From an uncultured Opitutia bacterium (GTDB taxonomy: Bacteria; Verrucomicrobiota; Verrucomicrobiia; Opitutales; Opitutaceae), in NCBI GenBank assembly GCA_903862955.1, contig CAIPAH010000013.1:218049-282048 (forward strand): a stretch of DNA of 64,000 nucleotides, read 5' to 3'. Shown here piece after piece: positions 60,409 through 64,000 of this stretch; the stretch's first letter is position 1, and every line of letters starts with the position of its first letter. Both the position numbers and the translations under genes were made by a program. The notes below the pieces were generated by a model. The model was not told the origin of the DNA and searched no databases. It was given only the letters and a program-made list of their open reading frames with translations.

Positions 60409-61467
60409 CTACTTGAGCGAGGCCATGTCGATCACGAAGCGGTATTTCACGTCGCTCTTCAGCATGCGTTCGTAGGCCTCGTTGATCTGGTCCATGCGGA
60501 TCATCTCGATGTCGCAGGTGATGTTGTGCTGGCCGCAGAAATCCAGCATCTCCTGCGTCTCGGGCAGGCCCCCGATGAGCGACCCGGAGAACGAGCGCCG
60601 GCGCATGATGAGCGGGAAGGCGGCGACGGCCAAGGGCTGCTCGGGTGCGCCGACCAGGGTGAGGTTGCCGTCGCGCTTCAGCAGGTTGAAGTAGGCGTTG
60701 ATGTCGTGCAGGGCGGAGACGGCATCGAGAATGAAGTCGAAGCTCCCGGCGTGCGCGGCCATCTGCTTTTCGTCGGTGGAGACGACGACCTCGTGGGCAC
60801 CCAGGCGGAGGGCGTCGGCGGCCTTGTTGGGTGACGTGGTGAACAGCACGACATGGGCGCCGAAGGCGCGGGCGAACTTCACGCCCATGTGGCCGAGGCC
60901 GCCCAAGCCGACGATGCCGACCTTCTGGCCCGGGCCGACCTTCCAATGGCGCAGCGGCGAATAGGTGGTGATGCCCGCGCACAGCAGCGGGGCGGCGGCG
61001 GCCAGGTTGAGGTGGGCGGGCATGCGGAGGACGAAGTCTTCCGTCACCACGATGCCCTGCGCGTAACCGCCGAGCGTGGTGCCGCCGAGGACCTTGTCGT
61101 CGCTGCCGTAGGTCATGACCATGCCGGGGCAGAATTGCTCGAGGCCCGCGCGGCAGTCGGGGCAAGTGCGGCAGGAATCCACGAGGCAGCCCACGCCGAC
61201 GGTGTCGCCGACCTTGAATTTCTTCACGCCGGGGCCGACGGCCGCCACGCGGCCGACGATCTCGTGGCCCGGCACGGCCGGATACTCGGTGAAATGCCAC
61301 TCGTTGCGCGAGAAGTGGAGGTCGGAGTGACAGACGCCGCAGTAGAGGATGTCGATCTTCACATCGGTCGGGCCCGGCTCGCGGCGCGAGATCGTGGTGG
61401 CGGCCAGCGGCGACTGGGCGCCGGCGGCGGAATAGGCTTTGACGGAGTAGGCTCTGGGCTTGGTCAT
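60409..61467 (-). CDS. yahK: NADP-dependent alcohol/aldehyde reductase, YahK-like
   Basis: 352 residues from ATG 61467. Closely follows the YahK/cinnamyl-alcohol-dehydrogenase pattern: catalytic zinc CGVCHSDLH and PGHEIVG, structural zinc Cys in DSCRTCPDCRAGLEQFC, nucleotide-binding GIVGLGGLGHMGVKFA, and the family end EMIRMDQINEAYERMLKSDV. Interconverts aldehydes and alcohols using NADPH. Convergent with the preceding MDR gene (13-base gap). Upstream 200 bases hold the terminator of the pyrophosphatase gene. Confidence 0.93.
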   Translation of the reverse strand: MTKPRAYSVKAYSAAGAQSPLAATTISRREPGPTDVKIDILYCGVCHSDLHFSRNEWHFTEYPAVPGHEIVGRVAAVGPGVKKFKVGDTVGVGCLVDSCRTCPDCRAGLEQFCPGMVMTYGSDDKVLGGTTLGGYAQGIVVTEDFVLRMPAHLNLAAAAPLLCAGITTYSPLRHWKVGPGQKVGIVGLGGLGHMGVKFARAFGAHVVLFTTSPNKAADALRLGAHEVVVSTDEKQMAAHAGSFDFILDAVSALHDINAYFNLLKRDGNLTLVGAPEQPLAVAAFPLIMRRRSFSGSLIGGLPETQEMLDFCGQHNITCDIEMIRMDQINEAYERMLKSDVKYRFVIDMASLK

Positions 61468-61593
61468 GGGCGGAACGATTGAAGTGAGTGGGCGGGAGGA
61501 AACGGTATCGCGGGATGCGGGATGGCGCAACTGCGCAGGCGGCCAATCGGTTTTTGCCGGTTGGCCGGGCGTCGCGTGCGCGCCACGCGATAA

Positions 61594-61622
61594 CAAAAAG
61601 GCCGCGGGGTGAGCCGCGGCCT
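61594..61622 (-). terminator. Rho-independent terminator of the pyrophosphatase gene
   Basis: On the minus strand a perfect 9-bp stem (aggccgcgg / ccgcggcct, 61599-61607 and 61614-61622) with a 6-base loop is followed directly by TTTTTG (61594-61598 read as A on the plus strand). It lies 48 bases past the stop of the membrane pyrophosphatase gene. This is the clearest intrinsic terminator in the window. Confidence 0.9.
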
Positions 61623-61669
61623 GGAATTTGCGAGGGCGGGTTAGTGACCTGCCCTGTGGGTGAGAACGA

Positions 61670-64000
<2,331 letters not shown>

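Overview
The window (about two-thirds GC) reads as a chromosomal stretch of a Verrucomicrobium, most likely Opitutaceae (Opitutus-like). I infer this from gene content: fermentative [FeFe] hydrogenases, a divergent membrane pyrophosphatase, many URO-D/MtaA paralogues, carbohydrate enzymes, an outer-membrane receptor with an 'LPPWVVT' N-terminal motif, and hairpin-rich intergenic DNA. No rRNA, tRNA, CRISPR array, transposase or prophage was seen. No gene-free stretch exceeds about 300 bases.

Layout. 1-16 kb: sugar-linked accessory enzymes. These are a Gfo/Idh/MocA-aldo/keto reductase fusion cut by the window edge, a GH106-like glycosidase, a HemW-like radical SAM protein facing four tandem URO-D-superfamily proteins, a secreted alpha/alpha-barrel-type protein, a PhyH-type dioxygenase, a second alpha/alpha-barrel protein, an NTF2-like protein and an acyl-CoA thioesterase. 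16-30 kb: deoxynucleoside catabolism (deoC, a catalytic aldehyde dehydrogenase, a POT transporter, a catalytically dead ALDH half that looks like a split ALDH16, and later thymidine phosphorylase). Between these lie an M1 aminopeptidase and a natKR/natAB-like block with a tiny membrane protein. 30-47 kb: housekeeping and unknown genes (ABC-F ATPase, lipoprotein, two EamA transporters, deoxyhypusine synthase homologue, YyaL-type thioredoxin protein, response regulator plus SlyX, beta-helix protein, amidase, aldo/keto reductase).

47-56 kb is the most distinctive region: a minus-strand operon hydC2-hydB2-hydA2-hydC1-hydB1-hydA1 encoding two different trimeric [FeFe] hydrogenases, ending in a TonB-dependent receptor whose start codon overlaps the hydA1 stop. 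Set 1 has every expected Fe-S motif. In set 2, HydB has two Trx-like N-terminal domains without cluster cysteines and no C-terminal ferredoxin domain, and HydC carries an internal duplication. No hydEFG maturases are in the window. 56-64 kb: a fifth URO-D paralogue, an ORF6N-domain gene with two palindromes inside its coding sequence, three MDR dehydrogenases and a membrane pyrophosphatase with a clear terminator.

Superimposed on this is a set of long near-perfect inverted repeats in intergenic regions (arms 20-38 bp) and two REP doublets, often at convergent gene ends. Start codons were chosen by family alignment, ATGA overlaps or Shine-Dalgarno-like sequence and are inferences. No database search was possible, so functional names rest on recognised motifs.
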